Shown: piece after piece, positions 44,301-52,294 of the stretch
How the letters are laid out: each line of letters opens with the position of its first letter
Position numbering within the stretch: the first letter of the stretch is position 1
NCBI RefSeq assembly: GCF_014268885.2
Contig: NZ_CP077095.1
Location: 3,043,501-3,107,500, forward strand
Reading direction: 5' to 3'
Length of the DNA stretch: 64,000 nucleotides
DNA from: Pseudomonas xantholysinigenes
GTDB lineage: Bacteria > Pseudomonadota > Gammaproteobacteria > Pseudomonadales > Pseudomonadaceae
Notes under the pieces: generated by a model
Told to the model about the DNA's origin: nothing
The model's database searches: none
The model's input: the letters and a program-made list of their open reading frames with translations, nothing else
Position numbers and translations under genes: made by a program

Positions 44301-44945
44301 CTATTCCCAGCGCGACAGGTAGGCAATCGTGGCTTCGGTCGCCTCGATGCAGATCGCTTCGCTGATACTTCCATCCGACACATAGCCGTAGCGCATGCAG
44401 GCGAAGGCGATCTCGACCGACAGGGTCGCAGCATCCGGCTGTAGCGGCAGCTCCTTGAGCATGCCCTGGGCCTGCAGGAAATCGCGCAGGAGCGATCCAA
44501 TCATCGCGTCCTTCTCCTCGTGGGCCTTGCGGTCGGTCGGGGTGAAGTTGCCGCGCATGAGCAAGGCCGCCGCAGCAGGATTGGCGTTGTAGTAGTCCGC
44601 CACGCCGCGCACGACTCGGCCGATTGCTGCTTTCCAGTCTTCCCCCTCCTGCGGTCGCATCGCGACAATGAGCTCGCCCACGCGCTCCATCTGTAGCTGC
44701 GCCATGTGAGCGAAGAGCACGTATTTATCAGGGAAGAACTGGTAGATGCTCGCCCGCGGAATGCCCGAGAGCTTGGAAATCTCGGGGATCGATGCGGCGT
44801 CCGCGCCTATCTCGGCAAGCAGTTGCTCGGCCGCTGCCAGCACCTTGGCGATGCGTGTCTGCGAACGCTCCTGCTGGGGCAAGCGGCCCGCTCTTTTGCC
44901 CTTGGCAGCCGACGACGGGTCTTGCACATCCGAAAAATCAGACAT
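44301..44945 (-). CDS. TetR-family regulator
   Basis: 214 residues. The N-terminal helix-turn-helix (RIAKVLAAAEQLLAEIGADA, ISKLSGIPRASIYQFFPDKY) is of the TetR type. It is divergent from an alpha/beta hydrolase with only 76 bases between starts. A near-perfect palindrome overlaps its own start codon (see next feature), so it probably represses itself and the hydrolase. Effector unknown. Confidence 0.88.
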   Translation of the reverse strand: MSDFSDVQDPSSAAKGKRAGRLPQQERSQTRIAKVLAAAEQLLAEIGADAASIPEISKLSGIPRASIYQFFPDKYVLFAHMAQLQMERVGELIVAMRPQEGEDWKAAIGRVVRGVADYYNANPAAAALLMRGNFTPTDRKAHEEKDAMIGSLLRDFLQAQGMLKELPLQPDAATLSVEIAFACMRYGYVSDGSISEAICIEATEATIAYLSRWE

Positions 44946-44975
44946 ATGTTATGTTTTCACAAGGTAACAAATGTC
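44941..44975. promoter_or_regulatory. Palindrome overlapping the TetR start, probable operator
   Basis: GACATATGTTA (44941-44951) and TAACAAATGTC (44965-44975) are inverted copies with one mismatch and a 13-base centre. The left arm contains the start codon of the TetR gene. Confidence 0.6.
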
Positions 44976-45021
44976 ATCTTTATAGGTTTCCCCACTCCCC
45001 TTGTCCAGTGCAAGGACGTCG

Positions 45022-45993
45022 ATGAGCTACGCAGATCAGACCCAATGGCAGGCGATACAAGCCTTCCTGCCGCCCACTTACCGCATCGACGCCGGCAATG
45101 CGCCCAGGGAAGAGTACTGGACGTGGCGTGGGCATCAGGTCCACCTGGACCGCTACGCCAACCCGGCGGCGTCAGCCCGCGTCATCCTGTTCCATGGTGT
45201 CGGCACCAATGGCCGGCAGATGTCCACTATCGTCGGCCTGCCGCTCGCAAGGCAAGGGCTGGAGACGGTGGCCATCGACATGCCCGGTTATGGCGAAACG
45301 AAGGTCGCAGCCGGCGCCCAGGAGCGCTACGACACCTGGGTGGAACTGGCCAACGACTTCATCGAATACGAACGTGCCCGGGATCCGCGGCCGATCTTCC
45401 TCTACGGCCTGAGCGCGGGCGGCATGCTCACCTACCATGCAGCCGCCCTGAACCGGCGCGTGGCGGGCATCGTCGGTATGACCTTCCTCGATCAGCGCGT
45501 TGCGCAGGTGCGCGAGCAGACCGCACTCACTCCGATGATGGGCCGCTTGGGCATTCCGATGATCCACTTACTGGCGCGCACGCCGCTGGCCGGGCTGAAG
45601 ATGCCGATGTGGCTGGCGAGCAAGATGCACACACTGGTCAATGACCGCGCCGCGCTAAAGGCCTGCCTGAAGGACCGCACCTCGGCCGGCAACTGGGCCA
45701 GCCTGCGCTTCCTCAGTTCCTATCTGGGCTACGCGCCAGCCATCGAGCCGGAGGCCTTCGACGTCTGCCCGGTCCTGCTGACCCAGCCGGCGGCCGACCG
45801 CTGGACCCCGCTCGCACTGAGCCAGCCCTTCCTGCGGCGCCTACGCCGCGTCGAAGTGACCACCCGGCTGCTCGACAATGCCGGGCATTACCCGCTGGAA
45901 GAGCCCGGTCTGGGGCAGATGAACGAGGCGATCCTGGCGTTCATCGAGCGGACCCTAGCCAGGCATAAAGTCGAACGGCCAACGCAGGGATGA
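45022..45993 (+). CDS. Alpha/beta-fold hydrolase
   Basis: 323 residues from ATG 45022 with AAGGA six bases upstream. Oxyanion-hole region ILFHGVGTNGRQM, nucleophile elbow LYGLSAGGM with Ser, then the acid in PAADRWTP and His in NAGHYPLEEPGLG. A Ser-Asp-His triad is therefore complete. It is likely a cytoplasmic esterase or lipase and probably controlled by the divergent TetR. The substrate is unknown. Confidence 0.88.
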   Translation: MSYADQTQWQAIQAFLPPTYRIDAGNAPREEYWTWRGHQVHLDRYANPAASARVILFHGVGTNGRQMSTIVGLPLARQGLETVAIDMPGYGETKVAAGAQERYDTWVELANDFIEYERARDPRPIFLYGLSAGGMLTYHAAALNRRVAGIVGMTFLDQRVAQVREQTALTPMMGRLGIPMIHLLARTPLAGLKMPMWLASKMHTLVNDRAALKACLKDRTSAGNWASLRFLSSYLGYAPAIEPEAFDVCPVLLTQPAADRWTPLALSQPFLRRLRRVEVTTRLLDNAGHYPLEEPGLGQMNEAILAFIERTLARHKVERPTQG

Positions 45994-46072
45994 GCAGTCT
46001 TGTAGATACATCTCGGAGCAATCCTCGCGCGGGTCAATTCTCAACGTCTCATTTGGCCGTCAGAGGCGACTA

Positions 46073-46135
46073 TCAAAGTCTGCTTTGGGTCGATAGCTGC
46101 CTCTCGCGCGTGACCGCAATCGACCCTTAACGGAC
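46073..46135. repeat. TGGGTCG palindromic repeat, copy 4
   Basis: GTCTGCTTTGGGTCGATAGC and TGACCGCAATCGACCCTTAA, the clearest copy of the family. It sits between the alpha/beta hydrolase stop and the ars promoter. Confidence 0.65.
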
Positions 46136-46163
46136 ATCGAGCCCGATAAAGCTTGCGCAAAAT

Positions 46164-46195
46164 ATATGGAAATCCGTATATTCGACTTTCCATAT
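46164..46195. promoter_or_regulatory. Probable ArsR operator
   Basis: ATATGGAAA and TTTCCATAT flank a 14-base centre in the 40 bases before arsR. ArsR family members bind such dyads overlapping the promoter and release on As(III) or Sb(III). Confidence 0.6.
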
Positions 46196-46208
46196 CTAAG
46201 TTGAAGCC

Positions 46209-46556
46209 ATGATCACTCCACCCAAAGTCTTCAAGAGCCTGGCCGACGAGACCCGCGCTCGCGCCACCCTGCTCATCGCCAGCTTGGGCGAACTGTGTGT
46301 ATGCGAGTTGATGTGCGCATTGGACGACAGCCAACCGAAGATCAGCCGCCACCTGGCACAGCTGCGCAGCAGTGGTCTGCTGCTGGATCGCCGGCAGGGC
46401 CAGTGGGTCTATTACCGCCTCAATCCCGAGCTGCCCACGTGGGTGCACGAGCTGCTGCAGGTCACCCTGCAGGCCAATGCGCAATGGCTGGCCAACAACA
46501 CCCTTCGCCTGCAGAACATGGACGGTCGTCCCGTTCGTGATACCGCTTGCTGCTGA
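46209..46556 (+). CDS. arsR: Arsenic-responsive ArsR repressor
   Basis: 115 residues of winged-helix type. The metalloid site ELCVCEL holds Cys30 and Cys32, and the recognition helix region is SQPKISRHLAQLRSSG. It represses the ars operon in the absence of arsenite. It is the first gene of arsRBC. The C-terminal DTACC adds two cysteines. Confidence 0.95.
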   Translation: MITPPKVFKSLADETRARATLLIASLGELCVCELMCALDDSQPKISRHLAQLRSSGLLLDRRQGQWVYYRLNPELPTWVHELLQVTLQANAQWLANNTLRLQNMDGRPVRDTACC

Positions 46557-46577
46557 TCATTTCCGAGCGAACTTCCG

Positions 46578-47861
46578 ATGCTGGTCGCCATTGCTGTGTT
46601 TGTTTTCACCCTCTTGCTGGTCATCTGGCAACCCAAAGGCCTCGGTGTCGGCTGGAGCGCTGCTCTGGGCGCGATCATCGCCCTTGCCGTGGGTGCGGTT
46701 TCACTGCACGACATCCCCACCGTATGGGCCATCGTCTGGAACGCTACCGCCACCTTCATCGCGGTGATCATCATCAGCCTGTTGCTGGACGAGGCCGGCT
46801 TCTTCGAATGGGCCGCATTGCACGTGGCGCGTTGGGCAAAGGGCAGCGGCTACCGCCTGTTTGCCTTCTGCATACTGCTCGGCGCCGCAGTTTCGGCATT
46901 GTTCGCCAATGATGGCGCGGCGCTGATCCTCACGCCCATTGTCATGTCGATGCTGCTCGCCCTGCGCTTCTCTCCCGCCGCAACACTGGCCTTCGTCATG
47001 GCGGCCGGCTTCATCGCCGATACCGCAAGCCTGCCGCTGGTGGTCTCGAACCTGGTGAACATCGTCTCGGCCGATTACTTCGGCTTGGGCTTCGCCGAGT
47101 ACGCTTCGGTCATGGTGCCGGTGAACCTCGCCAGCGTCGCCGCTACCCTGCTGGTGCTGTTTCTGTTCTTGCGCCGCGATATTCCCAGGCACTACGCACT
47201 TGATGCGCTAAAGGAGCCGAACGCAGCGATCCACGACCGCGCCACCTTCATCGTCGGCCGGTGGACGCTGCTGGCATTGCTGGTCGGCCTGTTCACCCTG
47301 GAGCCGCTGGGTATCCCGATCAGTGCTCTGGCTGCCGTCTGTGCGGCGATCCTCTTCGTCGTTGCCGCTCGTGGGCACCGTATCTCCACCCAGCGCGTCC
47401 TGCGTGAAGCTCCCTGGCAGGTAGTGATCTTCTCCCTCGGCATGTACCTGGTGGTGTACGGCCTGAAGAATGCCGGTCTCACGGACTTCCTCAGCCACTT
47501 GCTCAACCGTCTGGCCGAACAAGGCTTGTGGAGCGCCGCCATCGGCACCGGCCTGATCTCGGCGCTGCTGTCCTCGGTCATGAACAACATGCCCAGTGTT
47601 CTGCTCGGCGCCCTGTCGATCCAGGCGAGCGATGCGCAGGGACTGGTGCGCGAGGCGATGATCTACGCCAACGTGATCGGCTGCGACCTCGGTCCGAAGA
47701 TCACGCCCATCGGCAGCCTCGCCACGCTGCTCTGGTTGCATGTGCTGCAGCGCAAGGGCATGCGCATCACCTGGGGTTACTACTTCAAGGTCGGCATCCT
47801 CCTGACGCTGCCCGTCCTGCTGATCACCCTTTCGGCCCTGGCGCTACGCCTGAGCCTGTGA
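46578..47861 (+). CDS. arsB: Arsenite efflux transporter ArsB
   Basis: 427 residues with about twelve membrane segments. [19 protein letters not shown] and [17 protein letters not shown] are the conserved ArsB half-site motifs. It extrudes As(III) and Sb(III). It lies 21 bases downstream of arsR. No arsA or arsD is present, so it works on the proton gradient alone. Confidence 0.95.
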   Translation: MLVAIAVFVFTLLLVIWQPKGLGVGWSAALGAIIALAVGAVSLHDIPTVWAIVWNATATFIAVIIISLLLDEAGFFEWAALHVARWAKGSGYRLFAFCILLGAAVSALFANDGAALILTPIVMSMLLALRFSPAATLAFVMAAGFIADTASLPLVVSNLVNIVSADYFGLGFAEYASVMVPVNLASVAATLLVLFLFLRRDIPRHYALDALKEPNAAIHDRATFIVGRWTLLALLVGLFTLEPLGIPISALAAVCAAILFVVAARGHRISTQRVLREAPWQVVIFSLGMYLVVYGLKNAGLTDFLSHLLNRLAEQGLWSAAIGTGLISALLSSVMNNMPSVLLGALSIQASDAQGLVREAMIYANVIGCDLGPKITPIGSLATLLWLHVLQRKGMRITWGYYFKVGILLTLPVLLITLSALALRLSL

Positions 47862-47884
47862 CATCCGCCACGTAGGAGCTTTCC

Positions 47885-48394
47885 ATGCGAGTCCTGTTCA
47901 TGTGCACGGCCAACAGTTGCCGCAGCATCCTCTCGCAAGCGCTGTTCAACCATCTGGCGCCGGAAGGCTTCGAGGCGGTAAGTTCCGGTAGTTTCCCCAA
48001 GGGCCAGGTGCTGCCGCGCAGCCTCACGACCCTGCAGCAGGCCGGTATCTCTACCGAAGGCCTGAGCAGCAAAGGCAATGACGCCTTCGAAGGCAACCCG
48101 CCAGACATCGTCATCACTGTTTGCGACAAGGCCGCAGGCGAAGTCTGCCCGGTCCACTTCGGCCCAGCGCTGAGGTCCCACTGGGGCTTGGAAGATCCTT
48201 CAGAAGTTGCAGGTGACGAGCCTGCGATCGACGCTGCCTTCCGCGCCACGCTGGCCTGCATCGAGCTGCGCTGCCAGGCCTTCTTCGCCCTTCCTTTCGA
48301 CACCCTCGGCCGCGACGAACTCAAGCGCGAGCTTGATCGCATCGGTGCTCTCCAGGCAGGAAAAATAGCTGTCCGATCAACTGCCAAACCTTGA
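47885..48394 (+). CDS. arsC: Arsenate reductase ArsC, low-molecular-weight phosphatase type
   Basis: 169 residues. The C-x5-R loop is MCTANSCRS (Cys7 to Arg13) and the redox pair is Cys80 and Cys88 (TVCDKAAGEVCPVH), which is the three-cysteine set of thioredoxin-coupled ArsC. It reduces arsenate to arsenite for export by ArsB. Close spacing (23 bases) confirms the operon. No arsH follows. Confidence 0.93.
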   Translation: MRVLFMCTANSCRSILSQALFNHLAPEGFEAVSSGSFPKGQVLPRSLTTLQQAGISTEGLSSKGNDAFEGNPPDIVITVCDKAAGEVCPVHFGPALRSHWGLEDPSEVAGDEPAIDAAFRATLACIELRCQAFFALPFDTLGRDELKRELDRIGALQAGKIAVRSTAKP

Positions 48395-48430
48395 CCCTTC
48401 AAAGTTTGACCTGCCGCCAGCTGCTCTGGG

Positions 48431-48730
48431 TCATTGTCCATCCACAAGCAACAGCGTCCCCTGGCTGCCTTCGAGGACCCGGTGCTGTTTCCCGGCTGGG
48501 ACTAGATGAAAATCCCCCGCACGCATGACGATCACCTCCCCCTCTATTTCCAGGCTCATCTGCCCGTCGATCAGCACAAGCGCCTCATCGAAGCCACTGT
48601 GCACCTCATGGGGAATGCCCTGCACATCCATGCGGATGATCTTCAGGTTGGCATCCCCTACACGCCCCAGAATGCGCGAGCGCCACGCGTGCGGGAGCGA
48701 AGCCGCTGCCTCGACCAGATTCGTTGTCAT
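48431..48730 (-). CDS. Cupin-domain protein, 99 aa
   Basis: 99 residues. Cupin motifs VHSGFDEALVLIDGQMSLEI and MRAGDFHLVPAGKQHRVL are recognisable, with His and Glu ligands partly kept. It is a small cytoplasmic protein of unknown substrate. It is convergent with arsC and downstream of the MFS gene on the same strand. Confidence 0.78.
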   Translation of the reverse strand: MTTNLVEAAASLPHAWRSRILGRVGDANLKIIRMDVQGIPHEVHSGFDEALVLIDGQMSLEIEGEVIVMRAGDFHLVPAGKQHRVLEGSQGTLLLVDGQ

Positions 48731-48775
48731 GTTTGCTCACTTTTCAATGTTTGATTACGAGGACGCCCCCTCGGG

Positions 48776-48804
48776 CCCGGGCAGTCTAGAAGAGACTGCC
48801 TGGG
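48776..48804 (-). terminator. Possible terminator hairpin after the MFS gene
   Basis: GGGCAGTCT and AGACTGCCT arms pair around a short loop. It lies 85 bases past the MFS stop codon and before the cupin gene. No T tract follows, so termination is not certain. Confidence 0.35.
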
Positions 48805-48887
48805 TAGACATAAGACCCATAAGGCATACCTATAGAAGTGCCTCCGGTATTCACCCACCTCACCGGCCGCTTGCCAATGGGCGCCTA

Positions 48888-50155
48888 TCAATCCGCCGGC
48901 CTGGTCAACTGTGCTTTCGCCCGGGGCACCCAGCGCGCAAGCAGCAACGCGCCGATAAACAGCATCCCCGCCACCCCCGCGCACACCGCTAGGCCGCGCT
49001 CACCTATTGCGCTGATCACCGTGCCGGTGGCGATCGGCCCTGCGATGCTGCCCAGGGTGTAACACAAGGCAATAGCGGTCATGGCCGTCGATAGCTGGTG
49101 CTCATGAACCCGATCACCGGCCTCGATCACCGCCAAGGTATTCATGCCGCCGATGCCGCCTCCCCAGAAAAACACCGTCAACGCAGCGAGCCAAGGGTAA
49201 GGCTCGCAAAGTGGCAGCAGCGCCGCGCCAGCGACCAGCACAGCGGCGCAGATCAACTGCGCGGTCTTGTAGGAACGGCGATCCGCCACCCAACCAATGG
49301 GCAGTTGCAGCAGCGTCCCCCCATGCCGAACGCCGAAACCAGCAGCGTGGCAAGGGCAAGCAGATAACCGGCCGCCAAGGCGTAGCTGGCCAGAAAGGTC
49401 ACCGCGCTGGTTTCGCTGTACCCGGCGATGAAAGCCGCGCATAGCGCCAGGGGAATCAGCCGGATCACGCCCCGTGGCGCATGGCGCCGAGGATCAGCGG
49501 GCCTTACGTCAGCCTCTCGCAGGGTCCAGCCCAGGACGCCCGAAACACCGACAAGCACCGCGCAGGCGTAGTAGGCCAGGGCATTGTCGACACCGAGCAA
49601 CGCCAGTAGCAGCGGGCCCACGGCGATGCCCAGGCCCATCAGGGTTTCATGAATGCCAATGGCGCGCCCTCTCTCGCTGCTGCGCGCGACCAATACGATC
49701 CAGGTATCGCTGGCGATCCAACGCAGAATCAGCCCGACGCCGAGCAGGAAGTTCAACGCGAAGAGCAGTAACGGATCGTAGGTCAGGGACATGCCGAGAA
49801 CGGCCGCCAGGGTCAAGCCGGCACTGATCATTACCGCCCTGGGCAGGCCGAGCCGCACCAGCAATCGCGGAACCACCCGATACAGCAGCACGATGGCCAA
49901 CCAGGACGCACTCACCACCAGCCCGATCACTTGCGGTTCATGGCCCGCTCGCTGCATCGACAACGACAACAGCGGCGTGATGGTGCCTATCTGCACGATC
50001 TGCGAGAGCGCCGACAAGGCGTTGATCCTGGCCAGCACCTGCCAGCGTTGGCGATCAGTGAATTCAATCGCTGGATTTTCCACGGGAGCACCGTCAATGG
50101 CAGTGGCTGGGAACGTGGCGTTTGTCAATTCAGCCAGCGCACTGGCGTACGGCAA
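48888..50155 (-). pseudogene. MFS transporter split by a one-base frameshift
   Basis: The upstream part (50155 to about 49320) encodes a signal-less MFS N-half: TPLLSLSMQRAGHEPQVIGL, RVVPRLLVRLGLPRAVMISA, and segments up to SAFGMGG. The downstream part in another frame (49320 to 48888) continues with TLLQLPIGWVADRRSYKTAQ and IGGMNTLAVIEAGDRVHEHQ to the C-terminus. The frames join if one G is added to the six-G run at 49317-49322. All twelve segments are then present. It is either a recent frameshift or a homopolymer error, and the protein may well be functional. The family is close to YcaD/YfkF-like drug transporters. Confidence 0.75.
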
Positions 50156-50194
50156 GCCAAGCTGACAAACCCCATTTGCACTTCGAGCACGGCC

Positions 50195-51289
50195 TTACAG
50201 AGCGCCCGAGCGTCCGTCCTCGATCATCTTCAGCAGCGGTGGCGACTTGAAGCAGTTCTCCGGCTGGACGCGCTCCCAGAGACTGCCCCTACCCTGCTCG
50301 CGCCCCAGTTGATCTGCGCGCGTCAACCATGCCTCCACGCTGCTGATGCGGTTCGGGTGGATTTCATCGAGCAAGGCGTAGTCGCGCCGGATGATGTTGT
50401 GCTTCCAGACATTCCAGAACCCGGTGAAATTGTCCCGGAAGCTCATCGTGCTCTTGTCGTTCGGATCGGCGTTGTAGCCGGCCGGCAAGCCAGCCGCCAT
50501 CTGCAGCGGGCCACGCCAGTAGGTGTCCAGGTCGGTATCGATGTAGCGCGCCGGATGGCCGGTGACCCGGGCGAAAGCCTCGGCCAGCTGCTGGTACCCG
50601 ACGTGCTCGATGGCGACCTCGAGGTTCATGCCGTTAGCCCGCTCAGGGTGGTCGAACAACCAGCGGACATAGTGGCCACAGTCCTCCAGCGCAACATGGG
50701 GTACGGCGCCGGCGCCAAGCGGGACGCGCCAGGTAACGACACCCGCCTCGACGGAAGGCGTCATCGGCGTCATCGGTGAAACGGCCATCTCCATGTACGG
50801 CCCCGTGGTGAACACCGCCGCGCCCATGCGCGCCTGGTTGAACGCATTCTGGAACAGAATCCACTCGCCGACCCGGCCCTTGCCGTCATAGTGGCCAGTA
50901 CGGAACGCCGAGTCGTAGCCCGCCTTTTTCAGCGCGTAGTCGAGGTTGCCATACACGAAGAACCTGACCCCTTCTTCAATGGCGATCTCGTAGCAGCGCA
51001 TGGCCCAGTAGACCTCGGTCTTCTCCCCGGTGTTGAACCCATCGAGATTGACATAGGCGCCATCGCAGCCGCGAAAGCCCTCGCGCAGCACCGCTTCGTC
51101 GGCGAACGTTCCTTTGACGATGGACACGTTACCCAGCGCGAGCAGTGCCTTGGCGCGTCGCGACTGTGGGTCGCGGCTCAAGGCTCGCACGGCGTACTTC
51201 TTGTCGGCGACCAGGCCGCTGATGACCGAAAGGCCCTGGGCCCCCGTGCCGCCGATGACAAAAATCCTGGAGGTGGAGTAAGCGGACAT
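50195..51289 (-). CDS. NmrA-family NAD(P)-binding protein
   Basis: 364 residues from ATG 51289. The Rossmann motif IFVIGGTGAQGLSVISGLVA and later SIVKGTFADEAVLREGFRGC and FFVYGNLDYAL are of the NmrA type. Such proteins bind NADP(H) as sensors or reductases. It is divergent from an HxlR regulator, its probable controller. It is longer than most NmrA proteins because of a C-terminal extension of about 60 residues. Confidence 0.87.
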   Translation of the reverse strand: MSAYSTSRIFVIGGTGAQGLSVISGLVADKKYAVRALSRDPQSRRAKALLALGNVSIVKGTFADEAVLREGFRGCDGAYVNLDGFNTGEKTEVYWAMRCYEIAIEEGVRFFVYGNLDYALKKAGYDSAFRTGHYDGKGRVGEWILFQNAFNQARMGAAVFTTGPYMEMAVSPMTPMTPSVEAGVVTWRVPLGAGAVPHVALEDCGHYVRWLFDHPERANGMNLEVAIEHVGYQQLAEAFARVTGHPARYIDTDLDTYWRGPLQMAAGLPAGYNADPNDKSTMSFRDNFTGFWNVWKHNIIRRDYALLDEIHPNRISSVEAWLTRADQLGREQGRGSLWERVQPENCFKSPPLLKMIEDGRSGAL

Positions 51290-51383
51290 CGTGGTTTCCT
51301 CGGTGTTGAGTGAACGGATCGATGGGCAGGAAAGCGACGCATGCTGGGTGGCATGGGTCGTGATCACCACTCGAAAGCAGTTA

Positions 51384-51464
51384 CTCTTATAATAGGAGTC
51401 ACTTTGTCGATTGCGCAATCTGTTCTTCTACACGCCGCGACCACGCTCTTATAATCAGACTCAC
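51384..51464. promoter_or_regulatory. Duplicated TATAAT-containing repeats between NmrA and HxlR genes
   Basis: CTCTTATAATAGGAGTCAC (51384-51402) and CTCTTATAATCAGACTCAC (51446-51464) are near-identical direct repeats 61 bases apart, each with a TATAAT. The first is also palindromic (ACTC/GAGT). They could be two promoters, two operator sites, or both. Confidence 0.5.
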
Positions 51465-51499
51465 CCGGGGACGACCTCGGTGCAGGTGAGGAATGATTC

Positions 51500-52027
51500 A
51501 TGCGCTCGAAAGGTTTTGATGGAATGGTGTGTCCGATCGCCGGTGTCATGGCCGCTATCGGTGATCGTTGGGGGCTACTGATCCTGCGCGACCTAGTGCT
51601 GGGGATCCGTCGATACGATGACTTTCGCCGCTCCTCCGGCGTGACCAACGCCACCCTCAGCGACCGGCTCAAACACCTGGAAGGCCATGATCTGGTGGAA
51701 CGGCGGCGCTACCAGGTGAACCCGGAACGCTTCGAGTACCTGCTGACCGCGCAAGGTCGGCAACTCGCGCCGATGATGCTGGTGCTGGCGCAGATCGGCG
51801 ATCGCCTGGGCGTCGCTGGGGCCAGCGCTGCGCCGCTGACGTTCGTCAACCGCGAAACCGGCGCCAACGTGGGCTGGGGCTTTTTCGATCAGCAAACGGG
51901 GGAACCGGTGGCTGCGCAGGACATTGCCATCGAGGCAGGGCCTGGCGCCGATGAGCTGATGCGCTGGCGGCTGACGCAAGCCGGTCGGCGCCAGGCGGAA
52001 GACGATGCGGGCAACGGAGCCCAGTGA
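51500..52027 (+). CDS. HxlR-family transcriptional regulator
   Basis: 175 residues. GVMAAIGDRWGLLILRDLVL, FDDFRRSSG-type sequence (YDDFRRSSGVTNATLSDRLK) and LVERRRYQVNPERFEYLLT are the HxlR winged helix. The C-terminal 60 residues are an extra domain. It is divergent from the NmrA gene, and the repeats between them are likely binding sites. HxlR proteins often respond to quinones or aldehydes. Confidence 0.9.
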   Translation: MRSKGFDGMVCPIAGVMAAIGDRWGLLILRDLVLGIRRYDDFRRSSGVTNATLSDRLKHLEGHDLVERRRYQVNPERFEYLLTAQGRQLAPMMLVLAQIGDRLGVAGASAAPLTFVNRETGANVGWGFFDQQTGEPVAAQDIAIEAGPGADELMRWRLTQAGRRQAEDDAGNGAQ

Positions 52028-52069
52028 CAACCGGTGTCTAATCAAGCCCATGTGGTGTCTGATAACACG

Positions 52070-52242
52070 TCGCCTGCTTCGCGACGGTTCGGCGGTCCGA
52101 CAAGCCCGCTCCCACAGGTGTCGTGCAAGTCCTGAGGTCGGCGCGGTACCTGTGGGAGCAACTGTCTTGCTCAACTGCTAAAGCTAGCGGGATCCCTGTG
52201 GGAGCGGGCTTGCCCGCGAACACGGGCGGAGCCCGTGCCGCC
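52070..52242. repeat. REP cluster
   Basis: Arms GGTCCGACAAGCCCGCTCCC, a middle CTGTGGGAGCAACTGTCTTG and GTGGGAGCGGGCTTGCCCGC are spaced over 170 bases. The same order occurs at 63.1-63.35 kb. Confidence 0.75.
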
Positions 52243-52294
52243 CTGCACGGTGCACCCACATCCTGTCGCGAGCAACCGTTCTTATGCCCCCGCT

